Numbered from the stretch's first letter, positions 27,907-37,517 are shown. The stretch: DNA of 53,691 nucleotides from Acidimicrobiales bacterium (GCA_020439505.1 JAGQSO010000035.1:1-53691), one strand, 5' to 3'. Notes: a model not told the origin generated them from the letters alone. Made by a program: numbers and translations.

Positions 27907-28778
27907 GAGAGCAGCAGTCACACAGGTCGTCCTCCTGGCATGGCAGCCCGAGGGACATCGAGTCCTACGTCCGGGGCCTGGCATCCCCCGCCGCGTCAGC
28001 TTCGATCGAAGCTCACATCGTGGGCTGTGCGTCCTGTCAGGCCGAGGCGGCCAGGGTTGTGCCATCGGTGGCGCCGGAGATGTCGGATCGCCTGTCGCTG
28101 GTGTTCGGTGATCTCATCGACTCGGTGGACGCCGGTCGACCGGGCCTCATGGAGCGCCTGGGCGTACCCGAACATGTGGCCCGGATCCTGGTGACAACCC
28201 CCCGAATCGAGCGGCCATGGCTGCTGGCGGTGATATCGACGTTGGCGTTCACCGTGTTGGCGGCACCAGCGGGAGACGTCGGCCTCGGTCTCTTCCTGGC
28301 GGTGGCGCCGATGCTGCCCATGGCGATGGTGGCCGCCAGCTTCGTGGCCGCTGGGCCGTCCTCGGACGAACTCGAGGTGACCATGCCGGTCTCGACCTTG
28401 TGGCTGCTGATTCTGCGGAGCATCAGCGTGCTTGTTCCTACTCTCGTTCTGTGCGGTATCGCCGCGGTGGCGTTGCCCTCTCACGGTTGGGAGGCGGCGG
28501 GCTGGGTCCTACCCTCTCTTGCCCTCTGCTCGGCCGCTGCCCTCTTGAGCACATGGATTCGGCCGGTGACGGCCAGTGGTCTGCTGGTCGTCGCATGGTT
28601 GGGAGTGTTGACGGCGCTGTCGGGCCGTCTCGCCGGGACTTCGGTACCGGTCCGATCGGTTGCGGATTCGCCGATCTTTGGGCCCACGGGCCAGGGGTTG
28701 GCCCTGGTCGTCACCGCGGTGGGGGCCCTGTTGGTCTACGTCCGCCGCGACGCCCTCGACACAAGGAGCCTGGTGTGA
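27903..28778 (+). CDS. Zinc-finger anti-sigma factor with polytopic membrane domain
   Basis: 291 residues from GTG 27903. The N-terminal zf-HC2-type motif H38-x3-C42-x2-C45 (HIVGCASC) fits a ZAS-type anti-sigma domain. About six hydrophobic segments follow from residue 105 to 285, more than the single helix of most anti-sigma factors. The role would be to sequester the sigma factor at the membrane. The overlap order (sigma, anti-sigma, ABC ATPase) suggests the ABC genes are regulon members or sensors. Confidence 0.85.
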   Translation: MREQQSHRSSSWHGSPRDIESYVRGLASPAASASIEAHIVGCASCQAEAARVVPSVAPEMSDRLSLVFGDLIDSVDAGRPGLMERLGVPEHVARILVTTPRIERPWLLAVISTLAFTVLAAPAGDVGLGLFLAVAPMLPMAMVAASFVAAGPSSDELEVTMPVSTLWLLILRSISVLVPTLVLCGIAAVALPSHGWEAAGWVLPSLALCSAAALLSTWIRPVTASGLLVVAWLGVLTALSGRLAGTSVPVRSVADSPIFGPTGQGLALVVTAVGALLVYVRRDALDTRSLV

Positions 28779-29641
28779 CCGCCACGATCGAGATCTCAGA
28801 CCTGCGACGGACGTTCGGAGCGGTGACCGCCCTAGACGGCATCGACCTGAGAATCACCAGGGGAACCACGGGACTGCTCGGGCCCAACGGGGCGGGAAAG
28901 ACCACCCTGCTGAGGATCCTGGCCACCGCCACCGGAGCCGACTCCGGGCAGGTCACCGTGCTGGGTCACGATCCACGCACCAGCGAGGGGAGGCTCGCAA
29001 TCCGACGGCTCCTCGGGTTCGTCCCCCAGGAGCCCGGCTTCCACCAGCGATTCTCCGCCTTCGAGTTCGTCGACTACATCGCCATCCTCAAAGAGATGAC
29101 CGATCGGCGCACGCGTCACGACGAGGTGCGGCGAGTGCTCACCGAGGTCGGCCTGGAAGGCGTCATGAAGAAGCGGATTCGGTGGCTGTCGGGGGGCATG
29201 CGTCGGCGAGTCGCTTTGGCGCAGGCCATCCTCGGACATCCCGAACTGCTCGTGCTCGACGAGCCGACCGCAGGACTCGATCCCGAGCAGAGGTTGCGGT
29301 TCCGAGAGATCATCGGGGCCATAGCCGAGGACAACACAGTGGTGTTGGCAACGCATCAGACCGAGGATGTCGCCGCCATCTGCGACCGGGTGGTGGTGAT
29401 CGACCAGGGGCGGGTGTTCTTCGAGGGAACGCCCGACGAACTGGCCGCTACCGCCACCGGAATGGTCTGGTCCTCGGCCTCCCACGCCCGTGACGCCACC
29501 GTGAGTTGGCGTACCGCAAGTGGTCGCTACCGGGTGATCGGTGACCGCCCCAGCGACGGGGAGGCTGTCGAACCCACCATCGAAGACGCCTACCTGGTCA
29601 TGCTCGGCCAGCGGGCGTTGGCCACCGAGGGGGCGGCGTGA
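28775..29641 (+). CDS. ABC transporter ATP-binding protein
   Basis: 288 residues from GTG 28775, with AAGGAG at 28763-28768. Walker A is GPNGAGKTT, the signature LSGGMRRR, Walker B LLVLDEPTAGLD, and the switch His lies in LATHQTED. It is an export-type (CcmA/NatA-like) ATPase with a C-terminal beta tail. It shares 4-nt overlaps with both neighbours and pairs with the permease downstream. Likely moves a lipid, peptide or drug, direction outward. Confidence 0.94.
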   Translation: MTATIEISDLRRTFGAVTALDGIDLRITRGTTGLLGPNGAGKTTLLRILATATGADSGQVTVLGHDPRTSEGRLAIRRLLGFVPQEPGFHQRFSAFEFVDYIAILKEMTDRRTRHDEVRRVLTEVGLEGVMKKRIRWLSGGMRRRVALAQAILGHPELLVLDEPTAGLDPEQRLRFREIIGAIAEDNTVVLATHQTEDVAAICDRVVVIDQGRVFFEGTPDELAATATGMVWSSASHARDATVSWRTASGRYRVIGDRPSDGEAVEPTIEDAYLVMLGQRALATEGAA

Positions 29642-31203
29642 CCTCGGCCGCTCCAGGGTGGCGCGTAGCCACGGCCCTGGCTCCGGGCGAGGCCCGCCGG
29701 ATCGCCCGGTCGGTGGCCTTTCTCATGTTCATGCCGTTGTGGGTCGCCACGGCCCGAACGGCGGCTACGTGGCAGCCGGCGTGGCCCCTGGCTTCGATCG
29801 AGGTGGCCGTGGGGCTGGTTCCGCTCGGGTGGTGTCTTCTGGTTCTCACGAACCTGGCGACCTTGCGAGATCGGCGACACGGCGTCGACGTCATCTGCGA
29901 CACGCTGCCGGCATCCACGGCGGCCCGGACCGGCGGCCACCTACTGGGCGGGCTCGTGGGGGTCCCGTTCGCTGTTGCGTTGCTCATCGTTTGGTCGACA
30001 CTCCCACCGGACCGAGTCGGAGACCCAGATCTTGCCGAACTGGTCGTTCCGTTGCTGCTGGTCGCTGGCGGTGCCGTGCTCGGAGTGGCAACGGCTCGGT
30101 GGCTGCCGTGGGCCTTCATGACAGTCCCAGTTATCGGGGCCACGATCTTCATCACGGGAAAGATCGGCGAAGCCCGGATCAGCCGAACCCGGTTCCTGGG
30201 GTTCATCGCCAACCCCCATCCATCAGGCTTGTCGGGGCTGGAGGTGCGGCCGACCTTGCTTCACCTGGTGTGGCTGCTGGCGTGGACAGCGATGATGGCG
30301 ATGGTGGCCCTGTTGCGCCACAACCGAGGTCGAGCTGTCGTCACTGCGACCTCGATGATCGGGGTTGTCATCGTTGTGACCGGCATCGGCCAACTCCGGG
30401 CCGTCGACCCTACGGTCGCCATGGAACGGGCCGACCTGTTGAACCGCCCGGAACGGCATCAAAGGTGCGTAGTCGACGGGACGGTGACCTACTGCGGCTA
30501 TCCAGAAACGGACCAGCACCGTCGAGATTGGCAGACAGCAGTTGGCGCGGTACTGGTCCAGCTCCCCGTCGAAGTCCGCGACCGCCCGCTCGTTGTGTCC
30601 CAACGAGTCCCCTATCTAGTCGCCAACAGCAACTGCGGGACCACGCCGGTGCTCGAACACTTGGACTCACCCATCGCTGAGGCAGTCTCGCTAGCACGGG
30701 CCTGGTCCTTGGACGGCGCGGTTCACCCCTCCGTGTACCCGGATGCGCTTCCGTGTTCTGAGGACAGCCTGAACGGACTGTTCACGGCCATGCAGGTCGG
30801 ATCATGGGCCGTCGGCCTCCCGCCGTCGCAGTGGGGTGAGGGAGAGCGGTGCCATGCCGACGGGCAAGCCCGGTCCGCCATCGCGCTGTGGTTGTCGACG
30901 GTTGGAGGGGGTCGGCTCGGCACCTTCCTCGAGAATGCCGATGTAGACGGAGCCGGAAGGGTGGACGTGACCTCCTGGAACACGCAGCCGACCGTTGGTG
31001 TTGCCTGGCACGAGAGTGATGTGAAGGCAGCCTTGGCCATGGCCGATCTCCCAGTGAGTCGGGTAGCCGGTTCGCTGAAGGCGAGCTGGGATGAGCTGAC
31101 CGCAGCCTCGACACCCACATCTGCCGTCCTCGACCTTCTCGGTCTTCCCTCGATCGAGGCACCGGCGGTAGCCCGCGACCAATGCCCGGCGGTCACACCT
31201 TGA
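29638..31203 (+). CDS. ABC transporter permease with large extracytoplasmic C-terminal domain
   Basis: 521 residues from GTG 29638. Six or so hydrophobic segments lie between residues 20 and 255. The C-terminal about 260 residues form a soluble domain with several Cys (CVVDGTVTYCGY, NSNCGTTP, DQCPAV), which may form disulfides outside the cell. This is longer than a typical two-component exporter permease and suggests a receptor or peptidase-like extension, though no known motif is visible. It overlaps the ATPase stop by 4 nt and the next gene by 22 nt. Confidence 0.85.
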   Translation: MTSAAPGWRVATALAPGEARRIARSVAFLMFMPLWVATARTAATWQPAWPLASIEVAVGLVPLGWCLLVLTNLATLRDRRHGVDVICDTLPASTAARTGGHLLGGLVGVPFAVALLIVWSTLPPDRVGDPDLAELVVPLLLVAGGAVLGVATARWLPWAFMTVPVIGATIFITGKIGEARISRTRFLGFIANPHPSGLSGLEVRPTLLHLVWLLAWTAMMAMVALLRHNRGRAVVTATSMIGVVIVVTGIGQLRAVDPTVAMERADLLNRPERHQRCVVDGTVTYCGYPETDQHRRDWQTAVGAVLVQLPVEVRDRPLVVSQRVPYLVANSNCGTTPVLEHLDSPIAEAVSLARAWSLDGAVHPSVYPDALPCSEDSLNGLFTAMQVGSWAVGLPPSQWGEGERCHADGQARSAIALWLSTVGGGRLGTFLENADVDGAGRVDVTSWNTQPTVGVAWHESDVKAALAMADLPVSRVAGSLKASWDELTAASTPTSAVLDLLGLPSIEAPAVARDQCPAVTP

Positions 31204-31871
31204 AGGGATCGACGGGAGCGGCTTCGGCCTGCCGGCCGCATTCGAGCAGGATCAAGGTACTGCGCACCGCGTTCTTGCCTACGGTCCGGACCGTTAGCTG
31301 GACTACCCCCGCCGCGGTCATGAGCCTGGCGGTGTTGGCGGTGAGCCAGCAACGATTGGCTCACCCGCAGGCGTTTGCAGAGTCATTCACCGTGCTGGCC
31401 CAACTTCTGGGGGCATGTGCCGCGGTGGCCATAACGACCATCCTCACCGAAGCGGCAGATAACCTCTTGGATGCCTCGCCCACTACCCGCCGACGCCGTT
31501 TTGGCCTACGCCTTTCTATGTTGCTCCTTACGTGGGTGGTTATCTGGGGAATGACCATCGCCCTCGTGGCCTCTGCGCCAGGCCCCCTGGCAATCCGGGA
31601 CCTGACCTGTCAAGCCCTCGTGCTGCTGAGCCTCGCGGCAGGAGCGGCGATGCGCCGCGGCCCGGCCGCCGCCGCTGCGGTGGTCGCCGCGGTAGTGGTG
31701 GGCTCGAACCTCCTGCCCGAATCCGTGAACATCCTCGGTCGGTCCCCCGCCACCAGATGGAGGTTGGCGGGACTTGGCTCGGTAGGCGTGGCGCTCATCT
31801 GGTGGGACACCCGCGACCGGGCCGGTCGGCACCTGGCGCTCAGGCCGCGCCGGTCGGGTCAGAAGTGCTGA
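31182..31871 (+). CDS. Membrane protein of the sigma/ABC operon
   Basis: 229 residues from ATG 31182; a TTG at 31200 would give the 4-nt overlap style used elsewhere in this operon. Five to six hydrophobic segments, no recognised domain, and a basic C-terminus. It is probably a second permease-like or accessory subunit of the ABC system encoded just upstream. The last gene of the operon. Confidence 0.75.
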   Translation: MPGGHTLKGSTGAASACRPHSSRIKVLRTAFLPTVRTVSWTTPAAVMSLAVLAVSQQRLAHPQAFAESFTVLAQLLGACAAVAITTILTEAADNLLDASPTTRRRRFGLRLSMLLLTWVVIWGMTIALVASAPGPLAIRDLTCQALVLLSLAAGAAMRRGPAAAAAVVAAVVVGSNLLPESVNILGRSPATRWRLAGLGSVGVALIWWDTRDRAGRHLALRPRRSGQKC

Positions 31872-32227
31872 TCGGTCATCGGCTTCTTCGCGCACGGTAC
31901 AGCGCATACGACCGCGGCATTGTGAGCAAGGCAGAACCCCGTTGGGAGCTGGCCCACCGAGCCTCTTAGTAGCACTTATCTTCCAAATAGGATTACCGTC
32001 GCTGGTGATGACGGAACAGGGTGGCGGGACCGAGACAACCCACCGAGTTCGTGGCCAGCACTCACCTATGAATCGCGGCCGTGGACCATCCCCGACGACG
32101 GGACCGTCCCGCGCCGCCGACGGGCCGCCCACTCCGGCCCCTATGACGCCGCAGTCCCTCCCTCCATCGCCGGGATCGGCGCAACATCGACAGGCGCCAC
32201 GCGTGCGCTCGTACGAATGGGACCACC
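31872..32227. other. Intergenic stretch without supported gene
   Basis: 356 bp between the membrane protein and a low-GC lipoprotein. Open frames here are Pro/Arg-rich translations of the type expected from chance. An AT-rich patch at about 31968-32002 (TTAGTAGCACTTATCTTCC) could hold a promoter, but no clear -35/-10 pair was found. Confidence 0.5.
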
Positions 32228-32896
32228 ATGATAAATCTCAGGCATTTGGCTATTTCATGCGCTTTGACCATCGCCCTGGCGGCGTGTGGGATTGACCCGA
32301 GTGCATCGGACTCGGACCGGTATGTGGCGGTGCGAACAGTCGCCACCCAAGGCATGGACGTTCTACCGCAACGGCGGCCCCGCGACATGATCGACTTTGG
32401 AGACGCCGTGGTCGACGTACGGGTCGCGTCAGAGCGTTTCGAAGAGGTCGAAGGAAGCGCTGGAGCTGGCTTGGGAAACACGGTTCAGAGGTTCGTAGCC
32501 TTAGAGGTTGATTCGGTTCTCTGGGGAGATGATCTAGGTCAGGATTCGACGGTTGAGATCCAGACGCTTGGTGGCTATATGACGGAAGCCGGATACGTTT
32601 CAGAGGTTGCGTCGGGTGCACCAACTCTTGAGGTAGGCCACCACTACATCATTTCATTGTTCAAGCTCGGCGATGAGTGGTCGCAGCAGACTGGCCAGAC
32701 TGTGTTCTCTGTTGTGAACGGTTCGGTAGACATGTCCGACCACGCTCTAAGAATAAGTTTTCCATTCGACGGCTTGTCGATAGCTGATCTCTCAAACCAG
32801 CTCGCTCTGATCCCAGCAGATCCCTTGGTAGAACAATACCGTAACTTGGATGCTGTTCAACGCCTAGAGCGAGTACAGGAAAATCGGGGCAACTGA
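32228..32896 (+). CDS. Lipoprotein of low-GC origin, unknown
   Basis: 222 residues from ATG 32228. The signal MINLRHLAISCALTIALAAC ends in Cys20 with a good lipobox (LAAC). The mature part is a mixed alpha/beta domain with no recognised family; it contains FVALEVDSVLWG and HHYIISLFKLG. Codon use and base composition are clearly less GC-rich than those of flanking genes (AT-rich third positions), so recent acquisition is likely. It is 4 nt before the amidohydrolase start, but different composition argues against an old operon. Confidence 0.78.
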   Translation: MINLRHLAISCALTIALAACGIDPSASDSDRYVAVRTVATQGMDVLPQRRPRDMIDFGDAVVDVRVASERFEEVEGSAGAGLGNTVQRFVALEVDSVLWGDDLGQDSTVEIQTLGGYMTEAGYVSEVASGAPTLEVGHHYIISLFKLGDEWSQQTGQTVFSVVNGSVDMSDHALRISFPFDGLSIADLSNQLALIPADPLVEQYRNLDAVQRLERVQENRGN

Positions 32897-32899
32897 GGG

Positions 32900-34066
32900 G
32901 TGACCGCTTTGTTCGATGCTGACAACCACTACTACGAGGCGCTGGATTGCGTGACCCGGCACCTCGATCCAGCTCAGGCGACCCGGGTGTTCCAGTGGTC
33001 GACCATCGACGGGCGCACCTATCCCGTGCTGGGCGGGCAGGTATTCCGGGGGGTCAAGAACGCCACCTTCGATCCGGTGGCCCCGCCAGGTGTCCTGGCC
33101 GACTACTTCCGGGGCAATCCCCACGGCGACGACCCGTTGGAGCTCCTGCGACGACACGAGCCGATCCGGCCCGAGTACCGCGACCGTGACGCCCGCCTGA
33201 CGGTGATGGACGCCCAGGGTGTGGATCGGTGCTGGATGTTCCCCACCATGGGCATGATCTACGAGGAACCCCTCAAGGACGACCCCGAGGCAGTGATGCT
33301 GCTGTTCACCGCCTTCAACCGGTGGCTGGCCGAGGACTGGGGTTTCGCCTACCAGGACCGGATCTTCGCCGCCCCCTACTTCACTCTGGTCGACGTCGAC
33401 TGGGCCTGCGCCGAACTGGAGTGGGCACTGGACCACGGGGCCCGGACCATCGTCACCCGCCCCGCCGCCGCCACCACCCGCAACGGTCCCCGGTCGCCCG
33501 GGGCACCCGAGTTCGACCCGTTCTGGGCCCGGGTCAACGAGGCCGGCATCACCGTGGTGGTCCACGCCGGAGACAGCGGCTACACCGCCCACGGCTACGC
33601 CCGAGACGGGTTCACCACCGACTTCGGAGGCATCCCCCAGCCCATCCGCATGCTGCAACTGGAGCGGCCGATCGAAGACTGGCTGTCCGCCCTCATCTGC
33701 GACAACTTGTTCCACCGTTTCCCCAACTTGCGGGTGGCGTCGGTGGAGAACGGGTCCAAGTTCCTGCCCGGGCTGTTCGAACGGTTGGCGATCCTGGCCC
33801 GCAAGATGAACGGCTGGTTCCCCGAAGACCCAGTGGAGACGTTCCGCCGCCACGTGTGGATCAACCCGTTCTGGGAGGACCGGGTGGACGACGTGATCGA
33901 CGCGGTCGGCGTCGACCGGGTGATCTTCGGAAGCGACTGGCCCCACATCGAAGCCCTGCCCGAACCCGCCCAGTACCGGTCCGAGCTGGACCACCTGGGC
34001 GAGGCCGACCGCCGGCGCATCCTGGTCGACAACACCGCGGAGCTGAACGAGCGACGTCCGGCGTGA
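32900..34066 (+). CDS. Amidohydrolase family 2 (TIM-barrel) protein
   Basis: 388 residues from GTG 32900. The start FDADNHYYE matches the metal-binding D-x-x-H opening of ACMSD-like amidohydrolases, and further ligands are expected from VVVHAGDSG and the C-terminal FGSDWPHIE. It would hydrolyse or decarboxylate an unidentified substrate. Many actinobacteria carry several such paralogs near acyl-CoA metabolism genes. The reading frame is intact and of normal length. Confidence 0.9.
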   Translation: MTALFDADNHYYEALDCVTRHLDPAQATRVFQWSTIDGRTYPVLGGQVFRGVKNATFDPVAPPGVLADYFRGNPHGDDPLELLRRHEPIRPEYRDRDARLTVMDAQGVDRCWMFPTMGMIYEEPLKDDPEAVMLLFTAFNRWLAEDWGFAYQDRIFAAPYFTLVDVDWACAELEWALDHGARTIVTRPAAATTRNGPRSPGAPEFDPFWARVNEAGITVVVHAGDSGYTAHGYARDGFTTDFGGIPQPIRMLQLERPIEDWLSALICDNLFHRFPNLRVASVENGSKFLPGLFERLAILARKMNGWFPEDPVETFRRHVWINPFWEDRVDDVIDAVGVDRVIFGSDWPHIEALPEPAQYRSELDHLGEADRRRILVDNTAELNERRPA

Positions 34067-34136
34067 TCCTCAGATAGGGGTTTGTGGCGAGGCGGTGCGA
34101 GACTGGTGGGGTTCATCGAGCCCGTGGAGCCGTTCC

Positions 34137-35891
34137 ATGTCAGACGCTGTTCCATCCGGGACCGAAAACCCAACCGAAAACGCCGGCCAGGGCGGTTTCG
34201 CCGAGCTCGGCCTACGGGCCGAGGTACTGCGGGCCTTGACCGGGCTCGGATACGAGGAGCCGACCCCCATCCAGCGAGAGGCCATCACCGAGATCGTGGC
34301 CGGCCGTGACCTGGTCGGCCAGGCCGCCACCGGCACCGGCAAGACCGCGGCGTTCGCCCTACCCGTCCTGGAACGGGTGGTTCCGGGCAGTGATCCCCAA
34401 CCGCTGGCTCTCATCCTGGTGCCCACCCGGGAGCTGGCCGTGCAGGTGTCCGAAGCCATCTACAAGTACGGCCGTCACCTCGACACCGAGGTACTGCCCA
34501 TCTACGGCGGTCAACCGATCATCCGCCAGCTCAAGGTCCTCCAGCGGGGGGTCCACGTTGTGGTGGCCACCCCGGGCCGAGCCATCGACCACATCAACCG
34601 GGGCACCCTGAACCTCGACCACGTCGAGATCGTGGTGCTCGACGAGGCCGACGAGATGCTCGACATGGGCTTCGCCGAAGACCTCGACGCCATCTTGGGC
34701 GCCACCCCCGAGTCCCGCCAGACCGTGCTGTTCTCGGCCACGATGCCGCCTCGGATCGAGGCCATAGCCCGCAAGCACCTGACCGACCCAGTGCGGATCC
34801 GCATCCAGGCCGACCAGACCCCCGAAGGTGAGGCACCCCGGGTCAGCGAGCGGGTCTACGTGGTGGCCCGGGCCCACAAACCTGCGGCGCTGGGCCGGAT
34901 CCTCGACGTCGAACAACCCGACGCCGCCCTGGTCTTTTGTAGGACCCGCACCGAGGTCGATGAGCTGACCGAGACCCTCAACGGCCGCGGCTACCGGGCC
35001 GAGGCGCTGCACGGCGGCATGGACCAGCTCCAGCGCGACCGGGTCATGGGCCGGTTGCGTTCCGGTGCCGCCGACCTGCTGGTGGCCACCGATGTGGCGG
35101 CCCGGGGCCTCGACATCGACCACCTCACCCACGTCGTGAACTACGACGTGCCCTCGGCGCCCGAGTCCTACGTGCACCGGGTGGGCCGGGTGGGTCGAGC
35201 GGGCCGTGAGGGCGTGGCCATCACCCTGGCCGAACCCCGCGAACGCCGTCAGACCTCCAACATCGAACGGGTCACCCGGCGCAAGCTGGCCCCCGAGAAG
35301 GTTCCATCGGTGGCCGACCTGCGGGCCGCCCAGAACGAACAGATCCTGGGTTCGTTGCGTGAGGTCCTCGAGGCCGATGACTCCGCCCGCTTCCTGCCCG
35401 CGGTGGAGGCCCTGGCCGGTGAGTTCGAGTTGGCCGACGTGGCCGCCGCCGCCCTGAAGCTGGCCCACGATTCCACCACCGGCGCCGCGGTGGACGACCA
35501 GGAGATCCCCGATGCGGCCGAACGCCCCCGCCGCGACCGGGAGCGCAACGATCGCGACCGAGGGCGAGATCAAGGCCGGGACCGGGGTCGACGCGATGAC
35601 AGGGGACGCGATGACAGGGGACGCAACCGTGGCGACGGCGGCGACGTCGACAAGCTGTTCATCAACGTAGGCAGGATGGACCGAGTACGCCCCGGTGACC
35701 TGGTCGGGGCCATCACCGGCGAGAGCCAGCTCCAGGGCCGAGACATCGGTGCCATCCAGATCTTCGAGAAGTTCAGCCTGGTCGAGGTACCGGCCGGGTC
35801 GGCCGAAGACGTGATCCAGGCCATGCGCAACACCACCATCCGAGGCCGCAGGGCATCCATCCGTCGCGACCGCGGCCGCAACGACGCCTGA
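34137..35891 (+). CDS. deaD: DEAD-box RNA helicase with DbpA-type RNA-binding domain
   Basis: 584 residues from ATG 34137. Helicase motifs are Q (PTPIQREA), I (ATGTGKT), II (DEAD), III (SAT), V (ATDVAARGLD) and VI (HRVGRVGRAG). After an Arg/Asp/Gly-rich flexible linker (about 460-500), a C-terminal domain beginning KLFINVGRMDRVRPGDL matches the DbpA RNA-binding fold. It probably unwinds RNA structure during ribosome assembly or cold growth. The linker contains a 15-bp tandem DNA repeat (35591-35620). It ends 4 bp from the convergent ysxC. Confidence 0.96.
   Translation: MSDAVPSGTENPTENAGQGGFAELGLRAEVLRALTGLGYEEPTPIQREAITEIVAGRDLVGQAATGTGKTAAFALPVLERVVPGSDPQPLALILVPTRELAVQVSEAIYKYGRHLDTEVLPIYGGQPIIRQLKVLQRGVHVVVATPGRAIDHINRGTLNLDHVEIVVLDEADEMLDMGFAEDLDAILGATPESRQTVLFSATMPPRIEAIARKHLTDPVRIRIQADQTPEGEAPRVSERVYVVARAHKPAALGRILDVEQPDAALVFCRTRTEVDELTETLNGRGYRAEALHGGMDQLQRDRVMGRLRSGAADLLVATDVAARGLDIDHLTHVVNYDVPSAPESYVHRVGRVGRAGREGVAITLAEPRERRQTSNIERVTRRKLAPEKVPSVADLRAAQNEQILGSLREVLEADDSARFLPAVEALAGEFELADVAAAALKLAHDSTTGAAVDDQEIPDAAERPRRDRERNDRDRGRDQGRDRGRRDDRGRDDRGRNRGDGGDVDKLFINVGRMDRVRPGDLVGAITGESQLQGRDIGAIQIFEKFSLVEVPAGSAEDVIQAMRNTTIRGRRASIRRDRGRNDA
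35591..35620 (+). repeat. 15-bp tandem repeat in helicase linker
   Basis: ACGCGATGACAGGGG is present twice in direct tandem and encodes part of the R-D-D-R-G linker repeats. A slippage-prone spot that could vary between strains. Confidence 0.75.
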
Positions 35892-35895
35892 ACGG

Positions 35896-36480
35896 CTATT
35901 CGGCCAGCCAGTTGCGGATCTGGTCGGCTAGGCGGTCCACGCCGACGTTCTTGGCGGCGCTGACCCAGATGACCTCACCCTTGTCCAGTCCGCACCCGGC
36001 GGCCAGGTCCTTCTTGCGCTTCTCCCGCAGCGACGACTTGACCTTGTCGTGCTTGGTGGCGATGACCGCGTAGGGCAGGTCCTCGGCCCGCAACCACTCC
36101 AGGAGCTGGACGTCGAGCTTGGTCGGCCCCACCTCACCGTCGACCAGGACCAAGATCTTGACCAGTTCCTCCCGGCCCGTCAGGTAGCCCTCGATCATCT
36201 GCTGCCATCCGGCCCGCATCGACTTGGACACCGCGGCGTAGCCGTAGCCGGGGCAGTCGACCACCGTGGTGCCGTCGGGCAGCTCGAACAGGTTCAAGAG
36301 CTGGGTGCGGCCCGGGGTCTTGGAGACGTGGGCCAGCTTGTTGCGTCGGGCCAAGGCGTTGAGCAGCGACGACTTGCCGACGTTGGAACGGCCGACCACC
36401 GCCACCTCGGCCGGGCTGGGAGGCAGCGCCGAGAGGTCGTCAGCCGACTTGACGAACCTGAGTTGTAACGGCTGTGGCAC
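35896..36480 (-). CDS. ysxC: Ribosome-biogenesis GTPase YsxC/EngB (YihA)
   Basis: 194 residues. G1 is GRSNVGKSS, G3 DCPGYG, G4 TKHDK, and G5 in the VSAAKN segment. The family assists assembly of the large ribosomal subunit. The length is normal and all motifs are present. It converges with the helicase gene and is followed upstream by the secreted lipoprotein gene on the same strand (44 bp apart). Confidence 0.96.
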   Translation of the reverse strand: MPQPLQLRFVKSADDLSALPPSPAEVAVVGRSNVGKSSLLNALARRNKLAHVSKTPGRTQLLNLFELPDGTTVVDCPGYGYAAVSKSMRAGWQQMIEGYLTGREELVKILVLVDGEVGPTKLDVQLLEWLRAEDLPYAVIATKHDKVKSSLREKRKKDLAAGCGLDKGEVIWVSAAKNVGVDRLADQIRNWLAE

Positions 36481-36524
36481 GCCAGCCAGCGTGCCACAGC
36501 CGGAACCTCATCAGGCCAGCGGGC

Positions 36525-37517
36525 CTAGGGGAACGGCTGGGCCTGACCGGAGTTGACGTCGATCATCATCGCCGAGCCGTCGACGGCCACGAAGTCGGAC
36601 CCCTTGATCTGGTTGAGGGTCTGGAGCTGGTCGTTGTCCCACCGCTCGTCGGGGGCGCCCGACATGTACCACGACGAGCCGTTGTCGGCGACGATCGCCC
36701 CGTAGGTCTTGAGGGCCACGATGATCGGCCTGACCTGTTCGGGGAAGTTGTTCTCGTTGACGGTCGACTTGAGGCGGAACCGTTCACCCATGGCCGGCCG
36801 GTTGGGGTCGGTGCTGGAGCTGGCAAAGTGGCTGGCGGGCCACAGGTAGGTACGACGGGACTGGGGCACGGTCATGCGGATGGCGTGCTCGATCTTGCCC
36901 GCCTCCACCTCGTCGTAGCGGACCAGGCCGGGCACGATCGGCAGGCCGGCGGCGTCGGCCGACGTCCACCCCAGCGGGCGTTGGGCGTTGGAGCGCAGAT
37001 CCCAGATCGCACCGGACCCGGCGTTCCAGGTTCCGTCCCCATTGGGGTAGGCCGAGTAGAGCTCATAGAGCTTGCACTCGGCGGGCTCCACCATGAGGAT
37101 GTGGCGGTCACCGTCACCGTTGGTGCCGCCCTCGATCGGCGGGTTGGGCGGAATCGGGTAGCCCTCGTGGTCGCTCTCGTCGTCGTACTCGAAGGTGACC
37201 GTCGACTTGGCCTGGCCCGGTGCCACCACCACGAAGGGGATGCCGATCGGCCCGCCTTCCCACAGTCCCGAACCGAAGTCGGCCTTGAGGCCCTTGGTTG
37301 CCCCCACGGTGTTGACCAGGTTGGTCGAGTTGGTCAGCACGGGGGCATTGGTCACCGTCGTGTGCCAGTGACTGTTGACCGGGAACATCGGGCATTCCGT
37401 GCCGGGCACGGTGGGCCCACAGGCGGTCAAAAGCCCCGCCAGCGCTGCGGGCGCCAAGGCGACTGGAAGGAGGCGCCGGAGACGTCGGCGACGGTGATGT
37501 CCGGAGGGGGAGGCCAT
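36525..37517 (-). CDS. Secreted lipoprotein of a conserved unnamed family
   Basis: 330 residues from ATG 37517, with a basic start (SGHHRRRRLRRLL), a hydrophobic core and lipobox LLTAC. The mature sequence has a string of memorable motifs (SHWHTTVTNAPV, IPFVVV, YDDESDHEGYPIP, IEGGTNGDGDRH, WTSADAAGLPI, GLVRYDEV, and IVADNGSSWYMSG) that I associate with a widespread secreted protein family without an assigned function. An open frame reaches 37652, but the signal peptide fixes the start. Divergent from the GH5 gene. Confidence 0.85.
   Translation of the reverse strand: MASPSGHHRRRRLRRLLPVALAPAALAGLLTACGPTVPGTECPMFPVNSHWHTTVTNAPVLTNSTNLVNTVGATKGLKADFGSGLWEGGPIGIPFVVVAPGQAKSTVTFEYDDESDHEGYPIPPNPPIEGGTNGDGDRHILMVEPAECKLYELYSAYPNGDGTWNAGSGAIWDLRSNAQRPLGWTSADAAGLPIVPGLVRYDEVEAGKIEHAIRMTVPQSRRTYLWPASHFASSSTDPNRPAMGERFRLKSTVNENNFPEQVRPIIVALKTYGAIVADNGSSWYMSGAPDERWDNDQLQTLNQIKGSDFVAVDGSAMMIDVNSGQAQPFP

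Noticed and set aside
31942..32295. Plus-strand ORF in the 356-bp intergenic stretch
   Set aside because: Pro/Ser-rich random-like translation that overlaps the lipoprotein start.
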